64,000 nt of DNA from an uncultured Eubacteriales bacterium (GCA_949077035.1 CARUPR010000006.1:1-64000); one strand, 5' to 3'; shown: positions 24,918-33,868, numbered from the stretch's first letter. Made by a program: numbers and translations. Notes: generated by a model not told the origin, from the sequence alone.

Positions 24918-26045
24918 TTAAAATCTTGATTTTGATAAATCATATTTATTCATATATTCTTCTTTGAAATCTTTAAAATAATCACCTAATATAGCTTTTC
25001 TGCAATCTTTTGCGAGTCTAATTAAATTTCTGAGATTATGAATAGATAGAAGTTCTGCACCAAGCATTTCGCCTGCGTTTATTAAATGTCTTATATATGC
25101 ACGAGAGAAATTTTTGCAAGTATAACAATCACAATCGTCCTCAATCGGTCTGAAATCATCTTTGTAAATAGCATTTTTTACAACCATTTTACCATGTTTT
25201 GTAAATGCTGTTCCATTTCTGGCAATACGTGTTGGTAAAACACAATCCATCATATCAACACCTCTTGCAAAACCTTCAACAAGACAATCGGGAGAGCCTA
25301 CACCCATAAGATATCTTGGTTGCTCCTTTGGAAGAAGAGGATTTAAATAATCAAGAATATCATACATAACACTCTTTTCTTCGCCTACCGACAGGCCGCC
25401 AATAGCGATACCACATTTGGCAAATGGAAGGCAATCTTGCACGCACTGCTCTCTTAATGATTTATAAACATTTCCTTGAACTATTGGAAAAAGCATTTGG
25501 CTTTCATTTTGATGTGCTTTAAAACATCTTTCAAGCCAAATTTTTGTCACCCTTCTTGCTTCAATAGCTTCTTGCATTGAACAGCTTGCCGAGGTGCATT
25601 GGTCAAAAGCCATTATTATGTCAGCACCTAAAGCCTCTTGAATTTCCATGTCGCGTTCTGGAGTAATAAAATGTTTTTCTCCATTGATATGTGACCTAAA
25701 TTCAACACCTTCATCGGTAATTTTTCTTAATTTTGATAAAGAAAAAACTTGAAAACCACCACTATCAGTTAAAATAGGTTTATCCCAATTCATAAATTTG
25801 TGTAAGCCTCCAGCCTGTTTTACAAGCTCATGACCTGGTCTTAAAAATAAATGATATGTGTTTGACAAAATAATTTGTGCACCTATCTCTTTAAGTTCTT
25901 CAGGTTTTAAACCTTTTACAGTGGCTTGGGTGCCAACAGGCATAAAAATAGGTGTTTCGATATCTCCATGTGGTGTATGAAAAATACCAGCTCTAGCACC
26001 GGTATGAGGACATTCTTTTATTAGTTCATAACTAAAATTGCTCAT
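24918..26045 (-). CDS. tgt: tRNA-guanine transglycosylase
   Basis: 375 residues. It exchanges G34 for preQ1 in GUN anticodons. A (beta/alpha)8 barrel contains DSGGFQVFSL with the general acid/base Asp, ALGADIIMAFDQC, GGLSVGE, and the nucleophile region VDMMDCVLPTRIARNG. The zinc site is CYTCK preceded by CDC, plus a downstream His (SIHNLRNLI). It lies 171 bases downstream of queA, the next enzyme of the queuosine pathway, on the same strand. preQ1 synthesis genes are not in the window, so preQ1 is made elsewhere or salvaged. Confidence 0.97.
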   Translation of the reverse strand: MSNFSYELIKECPHTGARAGIFHTPHGDIETPIFMPVGTQATVKGLKPEELKEIGAQIILSNTYHLFLRPGHELVKQAGGLHKFMNWDKPILTDSGGFQVFSLSKLRKITDEGVEFRSHINGEKHFITPERDMEIQEALGADIIMAFDQCTSASCSMQEAIEARRVTKIWLERCFKAHQNESQMLFPIVQGNVYKSLREQCVQDCLPFAKCGIAIGGLSVGEEKSVMYDILDYLNPLLPKEQPRYLMGVGSPDCLVEGFARGVDMMDCVLPTRIARNGTAFTKHGKMVVKNAIYKDDFRPIEDDCDCYTCKNFSRAYIRHLINAGEMLGAELLSIHNLRNLIRLAKDCRKAILGDYFKDFKEEYMNKYDLSKSRF

Positions 26046-26216
26046 ATTTCTCCTTAAAAACTTGATTGTGTTTTTATTGAATTTTAATGAATTTTTATTA
26101 AAAATTAAATAGATTATAATTGTTATAATTGCTTAAAAATTCCAAATTCATCAATATTTAGTATTATGTTTGAAAGACATACTACAAAATATTGTATAAT
26201 GTTAAATTATTTACTT

Positions 26217-27374
26217 TTATTGTATAAACATAGCATCGCCAAATGAAAAGAAACGATATTTTTCTTTTACTGCAACATTGTATAAATTCATAGTGTTTTC
26301 ATACCCTGCAAAAGCAGAAACAAGCATTATTAAAGTGCTTTCAGGAAGATGAAAGTTTGTAATAACAGCATCTATAACCTTAAATTTATAAGAAGGATAG
26401 ATAAAGATATTTGTTTCACATTTTTTAGCTTCAATTATACCCTGTTCATTAGCTGAAGATTCTAAAACTCTTATAGATGTTGTCCCAACTGCGATAATCC
26501 TTCGATTCTCTTTTTTAGCCCTATTTAAAATGTCAGCATTTTCTTGGCTCATTTCAATATATTCACTATGCATTTCATGATTTAGAATGTTGTCTTCTTT
26601 TACAGGTCTGAAAGTGCCTAGACCAACATGCAAAAGCACTTCAACAATTTCAATGCCCTTTTCTTTTATTTTATTAAGTAAATCGGTTGTGAAATGCAAG
26701 CCTGCAGTTGGTGCAGCTGATGAGCCTTCAATTTTTGAATAGACTGTCTGATAGCGTTCTTTATTTTTTAATTTTTCATGAATGTAAGGAGGCAAAGGAA
26801 CATTGCCTACCTCACTTAGTCTTTCTTCAAAAACACCATTAAAATTGAATCTGATTTTAAAACTGCCATATTCCCCTTTTTCTAAAACTTCTGCACAGAG
26901 ATTTTCGCTGAAAGAAATTTTAGTTCCCGCAATAAGTCTTTTGGCTGGTTTAGCAATTACTTCCCAATCATACAAATTAATTCTTTTTTGCAATAGACAT
27001 TCTATTTTTGCACCAGTATCTTTAAAACCATATAATCTTGCAGGCAAAACTTTGGTGTTGTTGACTACCAATACATCACCTTTATTGAGATAGTCAATTA
27101 TGTTATGAAAAATTTTGTGTTCTATTTTTCCTGTTTTGCGATTGTAAACCAAAAGACGAGAACTATCTCTTGGTTCCACAGGAGTTTGGGCGATAAGTTC
27201 TTCTGGTAAATTATAATAATAACTGCTTTTTAATAAAAGTTTTTCATTAATATCTGTTTCAATATTGAGATTTTCATTATCATCAATTTTGTTTTTAAAT
27301 GTGTCATCAACTTTAATTTCAGTATTATTTTTATCTACTTTTGTTTCATCATTTTTATTTTGATTTAAATTCAT
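26217..27374 (-). CDS. queA: S-adenosylmethionine:tRNA ribosyltransferase-isomerase, with N-terminal extension
   Basis: 385 residues. It adds epoxyqueuosine's cyclopentene ring to preQ1-tRNA. The QueA fold starts near residue 50 (YYYNLPEELIAQTPVEPRD) and includes GDVLVVNNTKVLPARLYG, AAPTAGLHFT, VGLGTFRPV, GTTSIRVLES and the C-terminal NFHLPESTLIMLVSA. The first ~48 residues are an Asn/Lys/Asp-rich low-complexity extension not usual in QueA. The ATG at 27374 has AAAGGAA upstream and no start codon exists nearer the domain, so the extension appears real. It lies 5 bases after ruvB. Confidence 0.95.
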   Translation of the reverse strand: MNLNQNKNDETKVDKNNTEIKVDDTFKNKIDDNENLNIETDINEKLLLKSSYYYNLPEELIAQTPVEPRDSSRLLVYNRKTGKIEHKIFHNIIDYLNKGDVLVVNNTKVLPARLYGFKDTGAKIECLLQKRINLYDWEVIAKPAKRLIAGTKISFSENLCAEVLEKGEYGSFKIRFNFNGVFEERLSEVGNVPLPPYIHEKLKNKERYQTVYSKIEGSSAAPTAGLHFTTDLLNKIKEKGIEIVEVLLHVGLGTFRPVKEDNILNHEMHSEYIEMSQENADILNRAKKENRRIIAVGTTSIRVLESSANEQGIIEAKKCETNIFIYPSYKFKVIDAVITNFHLPESTLIMLVSAFAGYENTMNLYNVAVKEKYRFFSFGDAMFIQ

Positions 27375-27379
27375 TTTAT

Positions 27380-28390
27380 TTATTCCTTTGTTGGCATTGT
27401 AAGGCCAAAATGTTTATAAGCCGGCTCAAGTGCGATTCTGCCTCTAGGAGTCCTTGAGATAAAGCCTAATTGAAGCAGATAAGGTTCATAAACATCTTCT
27501 ATAGTGGTAGAATCTTCACTGATGGTCGCTGCCAATGTATCAAGGCCAACAGGGCCACCTTTAAATTTATTAATTATGGATAGCATAATTTTTCTATCAA
27601 TTGTATCAAGGCCTAAATCATCAATTTCCATGATTGAAAGTGTTTTTATGGCTATATTTTTTGTCACACTGCCTTCACCTATTACTTGTGCGTAATCTCT
27701 TACTCTTTTAAGAAGACGATTTGCGATTCGAGGTGTTCCTCTTGAACGTTTAGCTATTTCTATACAAGCATCATCATCAATTTTTACCCCTAAGATTTTT
27801 GCAGAACGTTCTATAATAATCTTTAATTCATCAGTTCCGTATAATTCAAGTCTGCAAATTACACCAAATCTATCACGAAGTGGATTTGTAAGCATACCTG
27901 CCCTAGTAGTTGCACCAATCAATGTAAAAGGTTTTATTTTTAGACGCATATTTCTTGCAGATGGACCCTTTCCAACTATAAAATCGAGAGCAAAATCTTC
28001 CATTGCTGGATAGAGTATTTCCTCAACGGTTTTATTAAGTCTATGAATTTCATCTATAAATAAAACATCGTTTTGGTTTAAGTTTGTTAAAATTGCTGCA
28101 AGGTCGGCTGCGTGTTCAATGGCAGGACCTGATGTGACTTTAAATTGAGAGCCAAGCTCATTTGCAATAATATGTGAAAGTGTTGTTTTTCCTAAACCTG
28201 GAGGACCATATAATAAAACATGGTCAAGGCTTTCTTTTCTTGATTTAGCGGCTTGAATATAAATTTTTAAAGCCTCTTTTGTTTTATTTTGACCAATATA
28301 TTCATCAAAAGATGTAGGTCTTAATGAGTTTTCAATTTCAGCATCGGTAAGATTTTTTGTGCTGGTAATAAATCTATCGCTTTCTTCCAT
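27380..28390 (-). CDS. ruvB: Holliday junction branch migration helicase RuvB
   Basis: 336 residues, AAA+ motor of the RuvAB branch migration complex. Walker A GPPGLGKT at 62-69, Walker B FIDEIH around 111-116, sensor GATTRAG, arginine finger in LRDRFGV, and C-terminal winged helix (LGFISRTPRGRIA). It overlaps the ruvA stop by one base (28390), indicating coupling. ruvC, ruvA, ruvB, queA and tgt follow one another on the - strand. Confidence 0.98.
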   Translation of the reverse strand: MEESDRFITSTKNLTDAEIENSLRPTSFDEYIGQNKTKEALKIYIQAAKSRKESLDHVLLYGPPGLGKTTLSHIIANELGSQFKVTSGPAIEHAADLAAILTNLNQNDVLFIDEIHRLNKTVEEILYPAMEDFALDFIVGKGPSARNMRLKIKPFTLIGATTRAGMLTNPLRDRFGVICRLELYGTDELKIIIERSAKILGVKIDDDACIEIAKRSRGTPRIANRLLKRVRDYAQVIGEGSVTKNIAIKTLSIMEIDDLGLDTIDRKIMLSIINKFKGGPVGLDTLAATISEDSTTIEDVYEPYLLQLGFISRTPRGRIALEPAYKHFGLTMPTKE

Positions 28391-28980
28391 TATCCTTTAT
28401 ACCCCCTTAATGCTTTTGAAATTATTTCTTCTGCTGTTGCGTTGTTTGCAGAATATGAACGTGCAAGCATATAAGCATCATTTTTGTTTATACCTAAACT
28501 AATCAAAGTATCAGTTGCCATTTGAACAGCATCCTCATCATAATCAAAGTTTTCCTGTGTTGTTTCCATGTTTGACAATGGACTTAGTTTATCTTTCAAT
28601 TCAAGACACAATCTTTCAGCTGTCTTTTTACCAAGCCCCTTTATCTTTGAAAGAAGTTTGTCATCGCCTTTAATTATAGCAATGGTCAAATCACTTATTG
28701 ACATACCTGACAAGATAGAAATTGCCATTTTTGGGCCAATTCCGCTTACTGTAATAAGTTTAAAGAAAAGTTCTCGTTCTTCTTGAGAAGAAAAACCATA
28801 AAGACTTATATCATCTTCTCGAACAGCCATATAGGTATAAACTTTTACATTGTTTCCTTCCATAGGAAGAGTTGCTAAGGTATTGTTTGAAACAAGAAGT
28901 TCAAATCCAACACCGCCTACATTGAGGACCAAAAGATTTTCTTTCTTCTCTTCAATTGTCCCTAATAAAAATGAAATCAT
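28390..28980 (-). CDS. ruvA: Holliday junction DNA-binding protein RuvA
   Basis: 196 residues. An N-terminal OB-fold (MISFLLGTIEEKKENLLVLN), two helix-hairpin-helix motifs in the centre (LITVSGIGPKMAISIL and SKIKGLGKKTAERL) and a C-terminal three-helix domain (DTLISLGINKNDAYML) that contacts RuvB. It forms the tetrameric platform on four-way junctions. TTGCAAG-free spacing and a shared base with ruvB point to one transcript with ruvC 77 bases upstream. Confidence 0.97.
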   Translation of the reverse strand: MISFLLGTIEEKKENLLVLNVGGVGFELLVSNNTLATLPMEGNNVKVYTYMAVREDDISLYGFSSQEERELFFKLITVSGIGPKMAISILSGMSISDLTIAIIKGDDKLLSKIKGLGKKTAERLCLELKDKLSPLSNMETTQENFDYDEDAVQMATDTLISLGINKNDAYMLARSYSANNATAEEIISKALRGYKG

Positions 28981-29057
28981 TATTTCTCCTTTAAATTATT
29001 ACGCAAATATTTATTTTTATCATTATATCTTGTTTTAAAAGCTTGAATACATGCTTT

Positions 29058-29546
29058 TTATGCCCTATTATTATTTAGCATTGGGCTTGTTTGACTATGA
29101 CAAATTGCAACCGCAAGAGCATCTGCTGTATCATCTGGTTTTGGCACAGAACTTAGACCTAATATTGCTTTTACCATATATTGAATCTGTGCTTTTTCAG
29201 CTCTACCATTTCCTGTAAGTGCTTGCTTAATCTGAAGTGGTGTATATTCATATATGTTGCCACAATATTTTTGGCAGGCAAGAACAATGACTCCACGAGC
29301 TTGAGCCACTTGAATAACCGTTTTTTGGTTTTTAAAATAAAATAATTCTTCTATCGCAACAACGTCAATCTTATATTTTTCAAACAAAAATTTTAAACTT
29401 GAATCAATTGCTTCAAGTCTTACCGGCATTGTGTCTTCTTTTGGTGTTGTAATTGCACCATAGTCAACCACCATATCACTTTTGCTTGTGTCAATAATTC
29501 CATATCCAATAATTGCGTATCCTGGGTCAATTCCTAAAATTATCAT
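29058..29546 (-). CDS. ruvC: Holliday junction resolvase RuvC
   Basis: 162 residues, RNase H-fold dimeric resolvase that nicks junctions symmetrically. Catalytic acids are visible at the expected places: D7 (GIDPGYAIIGYG), E66 (VAIEELFYF), D139 and D142 (PDDTADALAVAICH). It is the first gene of the ruvCAB-queA-tgt run. Two terminators upstream (29596-29668) separate it from the preceding hypothetical gene. Confidence 0.97.
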   Translation of the reverse strand: MIILGIDPGYAIIGYGIIDTSKSDMVVDYGAITTPKEDTMPVRLEAIDSSLKFLFEKYKIDVVAIEELFYFKNQKTVIQVAQARGVIVLACQKYCGNIYEYTPLQIKQALTGNGRAEKAQIQYMVKAILGLSSVPKPDDTADALAVAICHSQTSPMLNNNRA

Positions 29547-29595
29547 AGTTAAATTTTACTATATTTGTCTTATTAAGTCAATCAAATTATGAAAT

Positions 29596-29625
29596 AAAAA
29601 AACACTTGCAAAGTTTGTGTTTTTT
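29596..29625 (-). terminator. terminator 2 after the 197-residue gene
   Basis: On the - strand AAAAAACACAAAC / G(C)AAGTGTTTTTT: a hairpin with 8-9 strong pairs and a T-run. Confidence 0.7.
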
Positions 29626-29640
29626 CTTGACTGTCTAAAC

Positions 29641-29667
29641 AAAAAAAGCATAATCATGCTTTTTTAA
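29641..29667 (-). terminator. terminator 1 after the 197-residue gene
   Basis: AAAAAGCAT-AATC-ATGCTTTTT type hairpin, about 15 bases from the second hairpin; the pair is a tandem terminator. Confidence 0.7.
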
Positions 29668-29712
29668 ATATCTTTTTATAATTATTCTTTTTTACCGAAA
29701 TTTAATGGTTGT

Positions 29713-30306
29713 TTACATCTCCATTTCATCTTCGTCATTTGCTAAATACTCTTTATAATCTATGCCATAATATTTCATATAACAAGATTCTTTATTATCT
29801 AAAATAGAATAATATTTTTTTCCTTTAAATTCTACAACAACATTTATTTTTTCTGGGCCAGAAGCTAAAGTCTCAATATAATCAATGACATCATCAATAG
29901 TTTTGTTTGCAAAACAAGCCTCAGGGACCAAATAAGCTTCTTTTCTTATTTTTTCCTCTTTCAACATAAGGTCGGTAAGTTTTTTGAAGTCTGTTTTTCT
30001 TCCTCTTTTATTTTTCGCTTCGCTTTTTAATACTCCGTCTGGGAATAAATCAAAATAACTAATCTGTTGGATGCTTTCTGATTGGCTTTCTGAAATTGTA
30101 TTATCAGCTTTTGAAACTTTATTTTTATTATTATCATCCACCTGCTCAAGCTTCTCTTCCACCTGCTGATTTTGCTGTGAATTTTGTTTTTCAAGTTCTT
30201 CTTTTTTCTGAATTTCAATTCTTTCAAGATAACTTTTACGTCTTTCTTCCTCTTTCTTATCTTCCCATTGTTGATAATTCCAAAATCTTGGATGTTTTTT
30301 TGCCAT
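29713..30306 (-). CDS. hypothetical protein, charged linker plus small C-terminal domain
   Basis: 197 residues, no family recognised. The N-terminus MAKKHPRFWNYQQWEDKKEEERRKSY continues as a Glu/Lys/Gln-rich helix and linker to about residue 100. A conserved-looking domain follows (~100-190): KNKRGRKTDFKKLTDLM, then VPEACFANKTIDDVIDYIETL, and beta strands INVVVEFKGKKYYSIL. The tail is acidic (NDEDEMEM). The ATG at 30306 is chosen for AAGGAG upstream. It is monocistronic between yebC and two tandem terminators. The RGRK cluster could bind nucleic acid; nothing more can be said. Confidence 0.65.
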   Translation of the reverse strand: MAKKHPRFWNYQQWEDKKEEERRKSYLERIEIQKKEELEKQNSQQNQQVEEKLEQVDDNNKNKVSKADNTISESQSESIQQISYFDLFPDGVLKSEAKNKRGRKTDFKKLTDLMLKEEKIRKEAYLVPEACFANKTIDDVIDYIETLASGPEKINVVVEFKGKKYYSILDNKESCYMKYYGIDYKEYLANDEDEMEM

Positions 30307-30375
30307 GACAAACTCCTTATACAATAAATCTAGCACAAATTTAATAAAATGTCAATATTTAAAATTTTCTATCTT

Positions 30376-31110
30376 TTATTCCTCATCTGGAAGGTTTACA
30401 TTATGATAGACTTCTTGGACATCATCCAAATCTTCAAGAGTTTCAATCATTCTATTGAATTTTACAATTTTATCATCATCCAATGTTACTGAATTGTCAG
30501 GAACAAGTGTTGTTTGAGCATTTAAAACATTATAACCTGATTTAGAAAGTTGTTCGCTTACATTATTATGTGCATTAGCTTCGGTGATAACTTCAAATGA
30601 GTCATCATATTCTACGATGTCAACCGCTCCACAATCAAGAGCTGTCATCATCAATTCATCGCTGTCAACAGATTCTGTTTTTTCAATTTCAACAATGCCC
30701 TTTCTTTGGAAGATATAGCTTACACAGCCAGTAGCTCCTAAAGAGCCTCCAAATTTATCAAAAGCGTGTCTTACGTCACCAGCTGTTCTGTTTTTGTTGT
30801 CTGTCAAACATTCAACAATAACAGCAGAGCCGCCAGTGCCATAACCTTCATAGGTGCAACTTTCGTAATTTACACCACTAAGTTCTCCTGCAGCCTTTTT
30901 GATGCTTCTTTCAATAGAGTCATTAGGCATATTATTTTGTTTTGCTTTTGAAATAACATCACGAAGCTTAGGGTTTGATTGAGGGTCAGAGCCGCCTTGC
31001 TTAACAACAACAGCGATTTCTCTTCCTATTTTTGTGAATATTTTACCTCTTTGAGCATCACTTTTACCCTTTCTAGCTTGTATGTTGTGCCATTTTGAAT
31101 GTCCTGACAT
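30376..31110 (-). CDS. YebC/PmpR-family protein (translation or transcription factor)
   Basis: 244 residues, full length. Signature N-terminus MSGHSKWHNIQARKGKSDAQRGKIF, then the conserved central segments GYGTGGSAVIVECLTDNKNRT and FDKFGGSLGATGCVSY. The family is annotated as transcriptional regulators, but recent work on YebC and YeeI/TACO1 supports roles in translation of proline stretches. It lies upstream of the hypothetical gene with a 69-base gap; AAGGAG precedes the ATG. Confidence 0.93.
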   Translation of the reverse strand: MSGHSKWHNIQARKGKSDAQRGKIFTKIGREIAVVVKQGGSDPQSNPKLRDVISKAKQNNMPNDSIERSIKKAAGELSGVNYESCTYEGYGTGGSAVIVECLTDNKNRTAGDVRHAFDKFGGSLGATGCVSYIFQRKGIVEIEKTESVDSDELMMTALDCGAVDIVEYDDSFEVITEANAHNNVSEQLSKSGYNVLNAQTTLVPDNSVTLDDDKIVKFNRMIETLEDLDDVQEVYHNVNLPDEE

Positions 31111-31257
31111 AGTTTTCTCCTTTTAGATATTTAATTTTGTTGTATTATTTGATAATTTTTTTAATAATTGCAAAATATTGCATATTATTTTCAAACTATT
31201 TTAGTTTAACATATTCTCTTATTTATGTCAAAAAAATATCAGAAATAAATAATAAAT

Positions 31258-31989
31258 TTAGTTAAATTTATCCTTGTTTATCTGATACATAATTATTGAA
31301 CCAGATACAGAAGCATTTAAGCTTTCAATTCCTTCTTGCATAGGAATCTTAACAGTCCGAGTGCATAAATTTGCCATTTCATCAGATATGCCCTGTCCTT
31401 CATTTCCAATAATAAGTCCTACTTGTTTGTCAGTTTTAAAATTAAAAATATTTTCTCCTGCCATATCTGTTGCAATCAAGTTGAGTTCCCACTCTTTTGC
31501 AAGTTTGATAAACTCTTCTTTTGAAAGAGAAATTACCTTGCTTTTAAATATTGCTCCCACACTGCTTCTTATAAGTTTTGAGTTTGTAGGCTTGACGCTG
31601 GATAGAAGATATATATAATCAAAACCAGATGCATAAGCAGACCTAATTAAACTTCCCACATTGCCTGGGTCTTGCAATCCATCCAATACTAAAAAGTTTG
31701 TTTTTGGCTTTTCTACTATATCTTGTATGTATTCTGCAACGCATATTACTCCCTGTGGTGTTTTGCTGTCTGATAGTGAGTCAATGGTTGCTTTGTCAAC
31801 TTTATAAATTGGAAAAGTATTTTCTTTAGATAAAGCAAAATTTTCATCAGAAGTTAAGAGATATTTGCATTGAAGACCACCCGCTATTGCGTCCTTGATT
31901 ATTTTGATATTATCTAAAAAAAGCAAACAACTATTTTCACGTTTTTGCTTTTTTAGTAATTTAATAAAATTATTGCTTGCTTTTTGCAT
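31258..31989 (-). CDS. TrmH/SpoU-family RNA 2'-O-methyltransferase
   Basis: 243 residues. The N-terminal ~90 residues form the L7Ae-like substrate-binding domain (FIKLLKKQKRENSCLLFLDN). The SPOUT knot domain has motif 1 LDGLQDPGNVGSLIRSA, motif 2 GLIIGNEGQGIS and motif 3 ESLNASVSGSIIMYQI. It methylates a ribose in 23S rRNA or tRNA with SAM. Its ATG overlaps the rplT stop by one base (TAATG), so it is the last gene of the infC-rpmI-rplT operon, where this family is often found. Confidence 0.93.
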   Translation of the reverse strand: MQKASNNFIKLLKKQKRENSCLLFLDNIKIIKDAIAGGLQCKYLLTSDENFALSKENTFPIYKVDKATIDSLSDSKTPQGVICVAEYIQDIVEKPKTNFLVLDGLQDPGNVGSLIRSAYASGFDYIYLLSSVKPTNSKLIRSSVGAIFKSKVISLSKEEFIKLAKEWELNLIATDMAGENIFNFKTDKQVGLIIGNEGQGISDEMANLCTRTVKIPMQEGIESLNASVSGSIIMYQINKDKFN

Positions 31990-32330
31990 TATTTAACTTG
32001 TCCTACAAGTGCAGCAAAAGCTTCTGGTTCTCTAACAGCCATATCTGCAAGAACCTTTCTATTAAGTTCGATACCCTTGCTTTTAAGACCAGCAATGAAT
32101 TTAGAATAAGAAATTCCGTTTTGTCTGCAACCAGCATTGATTCTTGTAATCCAAAGAGCTCTGAAGTTTCTCTTTTTCAATTTACGTCCAATATAAGCAT
32201 ATTGTCCGCTTTTCATTACTTGTTCTCTTGCAGTTCTGTAGAGTTTTGATTTTGCTCCTCTATAACCTTTTGCACTTTTTAAAATTGAACGACGCTTTTT
32301 AAGTGCGTTTACTGAACGTTTTATTCTCAT
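31989..32330 (-). CDS. rplT: 50S ribosomal protein L20
   Basis: 113 residues, typical. Basic, helical N-terminal tail (MRIKRSVNALKKRRSILKSAKGYRGAKSKLYR) and globular C-terminus (RDLWITRINA-like: RALWITRINAGCRQNG). It is an early 50S assembly protein and, in Firmicutes, the repressor that binds the infC leader. Operon gene 3, 8 bases after rpmI. Confidence 0.98.
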   Translation of the reverse strand: MRIKRSVNALKKRRSILKSAKGYRGAKSKLYRTAREQVMKSGQYAYIGRKLKKRNFRALWITRINAGCRQNGISYSKFIAGLKSKGIELNRKVLADMAVREPEAFAALVGQVK

Positions 32331-32338
32331 GTTGCCTC

Positions 32339-32533
32339 CTATTTAGCCAAAAGGGACTTAATATTTGCTACATTCTTTCCAGAAATGTAAGAGCCCTTTC
32401 TAAGTTTTCTTTTATTTGCTTTTGATTTTTTTGTAAGGAAGTGTCCTTTTCCAGGTCTAGCAAACTTAACCTGTCCGCTTGCTGTCAAACGGAAACGCTT
32501 TTTGCAACCACTATGTGTTTTTTGTTTTGGCAT
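32339..32533 (-). CDS. rpmI: 50S ribosomal protein L35
   Basis: 64 residues, typical length. MPKQKTHSGCKKRFRLTASG and the GHFLTKKSKANKRKLRK stretch are diagnostic. It lies 12 bases downstream of infC with GGAG before the ATG. Confidence 0.98.
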   Translation of the reverse strand: MPKQKTHSGCKKRFRLTASGQVKFARPGKGHFLTKKSKANKRKLRKGSYISGKNVANIKSLLAK

Positions 32534-32545
32534 AATTCTTCTCCT

Positions 32546-33061
32546 TTATTTAGTCTTTTTTGGGGATATAATAACAAATACATTTCTTCCCAGAAGTTCT
32601 GGTGCTTTTTCAGTTGTGCCAACTTCGCTTAATCTTTCGCAAAAATCTTTTACGATTTCAATAGCTTTTTTGACATAAGCCTGTTCACGTCCCTTCATTC
32701 TTAGAGATACTTTTACCTTATTTCCCTCTTGAAGAAATTTAGATGTGCTTGAAACTCTGTATGCAATATCATGTTCATCAATAGTCATAGAAAGTCTTAC
32801 TTCCTTTGTTTCTATGATTTTTTGTGCTTTTTTGATTTCTTTGTCTTTTTTAAGTGCATCATACTTAAATTTGCCATAATCTAAAATCTTACAAACAGGA
32901 GGCACAGTTCCGCCTGACATAAGCACTAAATCAAGATTTGCTGCTTCTGCTTTTGCAATTGCTTCTGCCCTTGATACAATACCGAGTTGTTCTCCATTTT
33001 CACCTATTAAACGAACTTGATTTGCTGTGATTTGTTCGTTTATCAATAATTCCTTAAAAAT
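32546..33061 (-). CDS. infC: translation initiation factor IF-3, probable AUU start
   Basis: 171 residues if started at ATT (33059-33061). An N-terminal domain (LLINEQITANQVRLIGENGEQLG), lysine-rich linker helix (KYDALKKDKEIKKAQKI) and C-terminal domain (VSLRMKGREQAYVKKAIEIV) are all present. No ATG lies near the N-terminus. ATT is preferred because GGGG (33071-33074) sits 9 bases upstream and the resulting IFKELLINEQI matches the Bacillus protein's beginning. A TTG at 33046 with AAGGAA only 4 bases away is the alternative. AUU starts in infC are known to give IF3 autoregulation. First gene of infC-rpmI-rplT-trmH, behind a leader. Confidence 0.95.
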   Translation of the reverse strand: MFKELLINEQITANQVRLIGENGEQLGIVSRAEAIAKAEAANLDLVLMSGGTVPPVCKILDYGKFKYDALKKDKEIKKAQKIIETKEVRLSMTIDEHDIAYRVSSTSKFLQEGNKVKVSLRMKGREQAYVKKAIEIVKDFCERLSEVGTTEKAPELLGRNVFVIISPKKTK

Positions 33062-33228
33062 AGTTTTAATCCCCTTTTAAAATAAAATTTGGTGGAAGCA
33101 TAAAATTCCACCAAAAAACTAATATCAAATTAAGTTTTTAAACCAAATCAGACTCAAATGTCGACTGGTGAGAAGTGGAACTTCTACTTTCATGCATTAT
33201 AATATCATAAAAACATTTAATTGTCAAC
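33062..33228 (-). promoter_or_regulatory. infC-rpmI-rplT leader with attenuator (L20-leader type)
   Basis: A promoter at the right end (TTGACA at about 33222-33227, then TATTAT after 17 bases) starts a leader of about 130 bases. It contains AGAAGT-TCC-ACTTCT, a CCAGTCGAC segment, and then a hairpin TTGGTGGAA / TTCCACCAA (33089-33114) followed by a T-rich run just before the infC ribosome site. The hairpin looks like an attenuator. L20-mediated control is known for this operon in Bacillus; binding here is inferred from position. Confidence 0.75.
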
Positions 33229-33240
33229 ATATTTTTACAA

Positions 33241-33831
33241 CTATTTTTTTAATTTTTCTTTTTTTTCTCTATACAATGTTTTTTCAAGTATTAGGCTTAC
33301 TTTAAGAATAATTTTATTGGACTTTTTTAGAGCCATTTCTTTCATTATGGCTTTAAAAAAAATAGTTACACCTGCAATTATTGCAGATACCATGATTGAA
33401 ACAAAGATGATAAAATTATTATTTACAGAACTTGAAGTTATGGTTGCAACAACGCAAGCGCCGCCTGCACCACACAATGTGCTGCAAATATCACCTACAA
33501 CATCTGCACAAAAAGAACACATTTTTTCAGAGTTGCGACATAGATTTAAACCAACTGTTGCACCTTTTACACCCTCTTTGTCCCATTTCTCAAAAACTTC
33601 ATAATCTGCAGATGCAACTGCAATACCAAGCATATCAAAAAGGACATTGAAAAAAATAAAAATGCAAATACAAACTGATGCAATAATCACACCCATGCTT
33701 GTAAGTAATGTTTGACTTATAAAACCAAAAAAAAGTGACATACAAATGGCAATAACAAACATTTTTATTGCCCATCTATATTTTTTTGCACCACTATAAC
33801 TTGCAATTGAAACCTTGCTGTATCTTTTCAT
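33241..33831 (-). CDS. hypothetical membrane protein (CNNM/DUF21-like flavour)
   Basis: 196 residues. Hydrophobic segments at about 22-43, 45-67 and 138-162. Between them is DMLGIAVASADYEVFEKW, then a Cys-rich stretch NLCRNSEKMCSFCADVVGDICSTLCGAGGACVV. The GIAVASAD and following helix resemble the DUF21 part of CNNM-type proteins, but no CBS domains follow, so the match is weak. There is no Shine-Dalgarno before the ATG; a promoter lies so close that the mRNA may be nearly leaderless. Function unknown. Confidence 0.65.
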   Translation of the reverse strand: MKRYSKVSIASYSGAKKYRWAIKMFVIAICMSLFFGFISQTLLTSMGVIIASVCICIFIFFNVLFDMLGIAVASADYEVFEKWDKEGVKGATVGLNLCRNSEKMCSFCADVVGDICSTLCGAGGACVVATITSSSVNNNFIIFVSIMVSAIIAGVTIFFKAIMKEMALKKSNKIILKVSLILEKTLYREKKEKLKK

Positions 33832-33841
33832 AGTATAATAT

Positions 33842-33868
33842 ATTATATTGCAAGTCGAATTATGTCAT
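33842..33868 (-). promoter_or_regulatory. promoter giving a near-leaderless mRNA
   Basis: On the - strand ATGACA (33863-33868) and TATAAT (33842-33847), spacer 15. The start site would be about 4 bases before the ATG at 33831. Confidence 0.4.
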
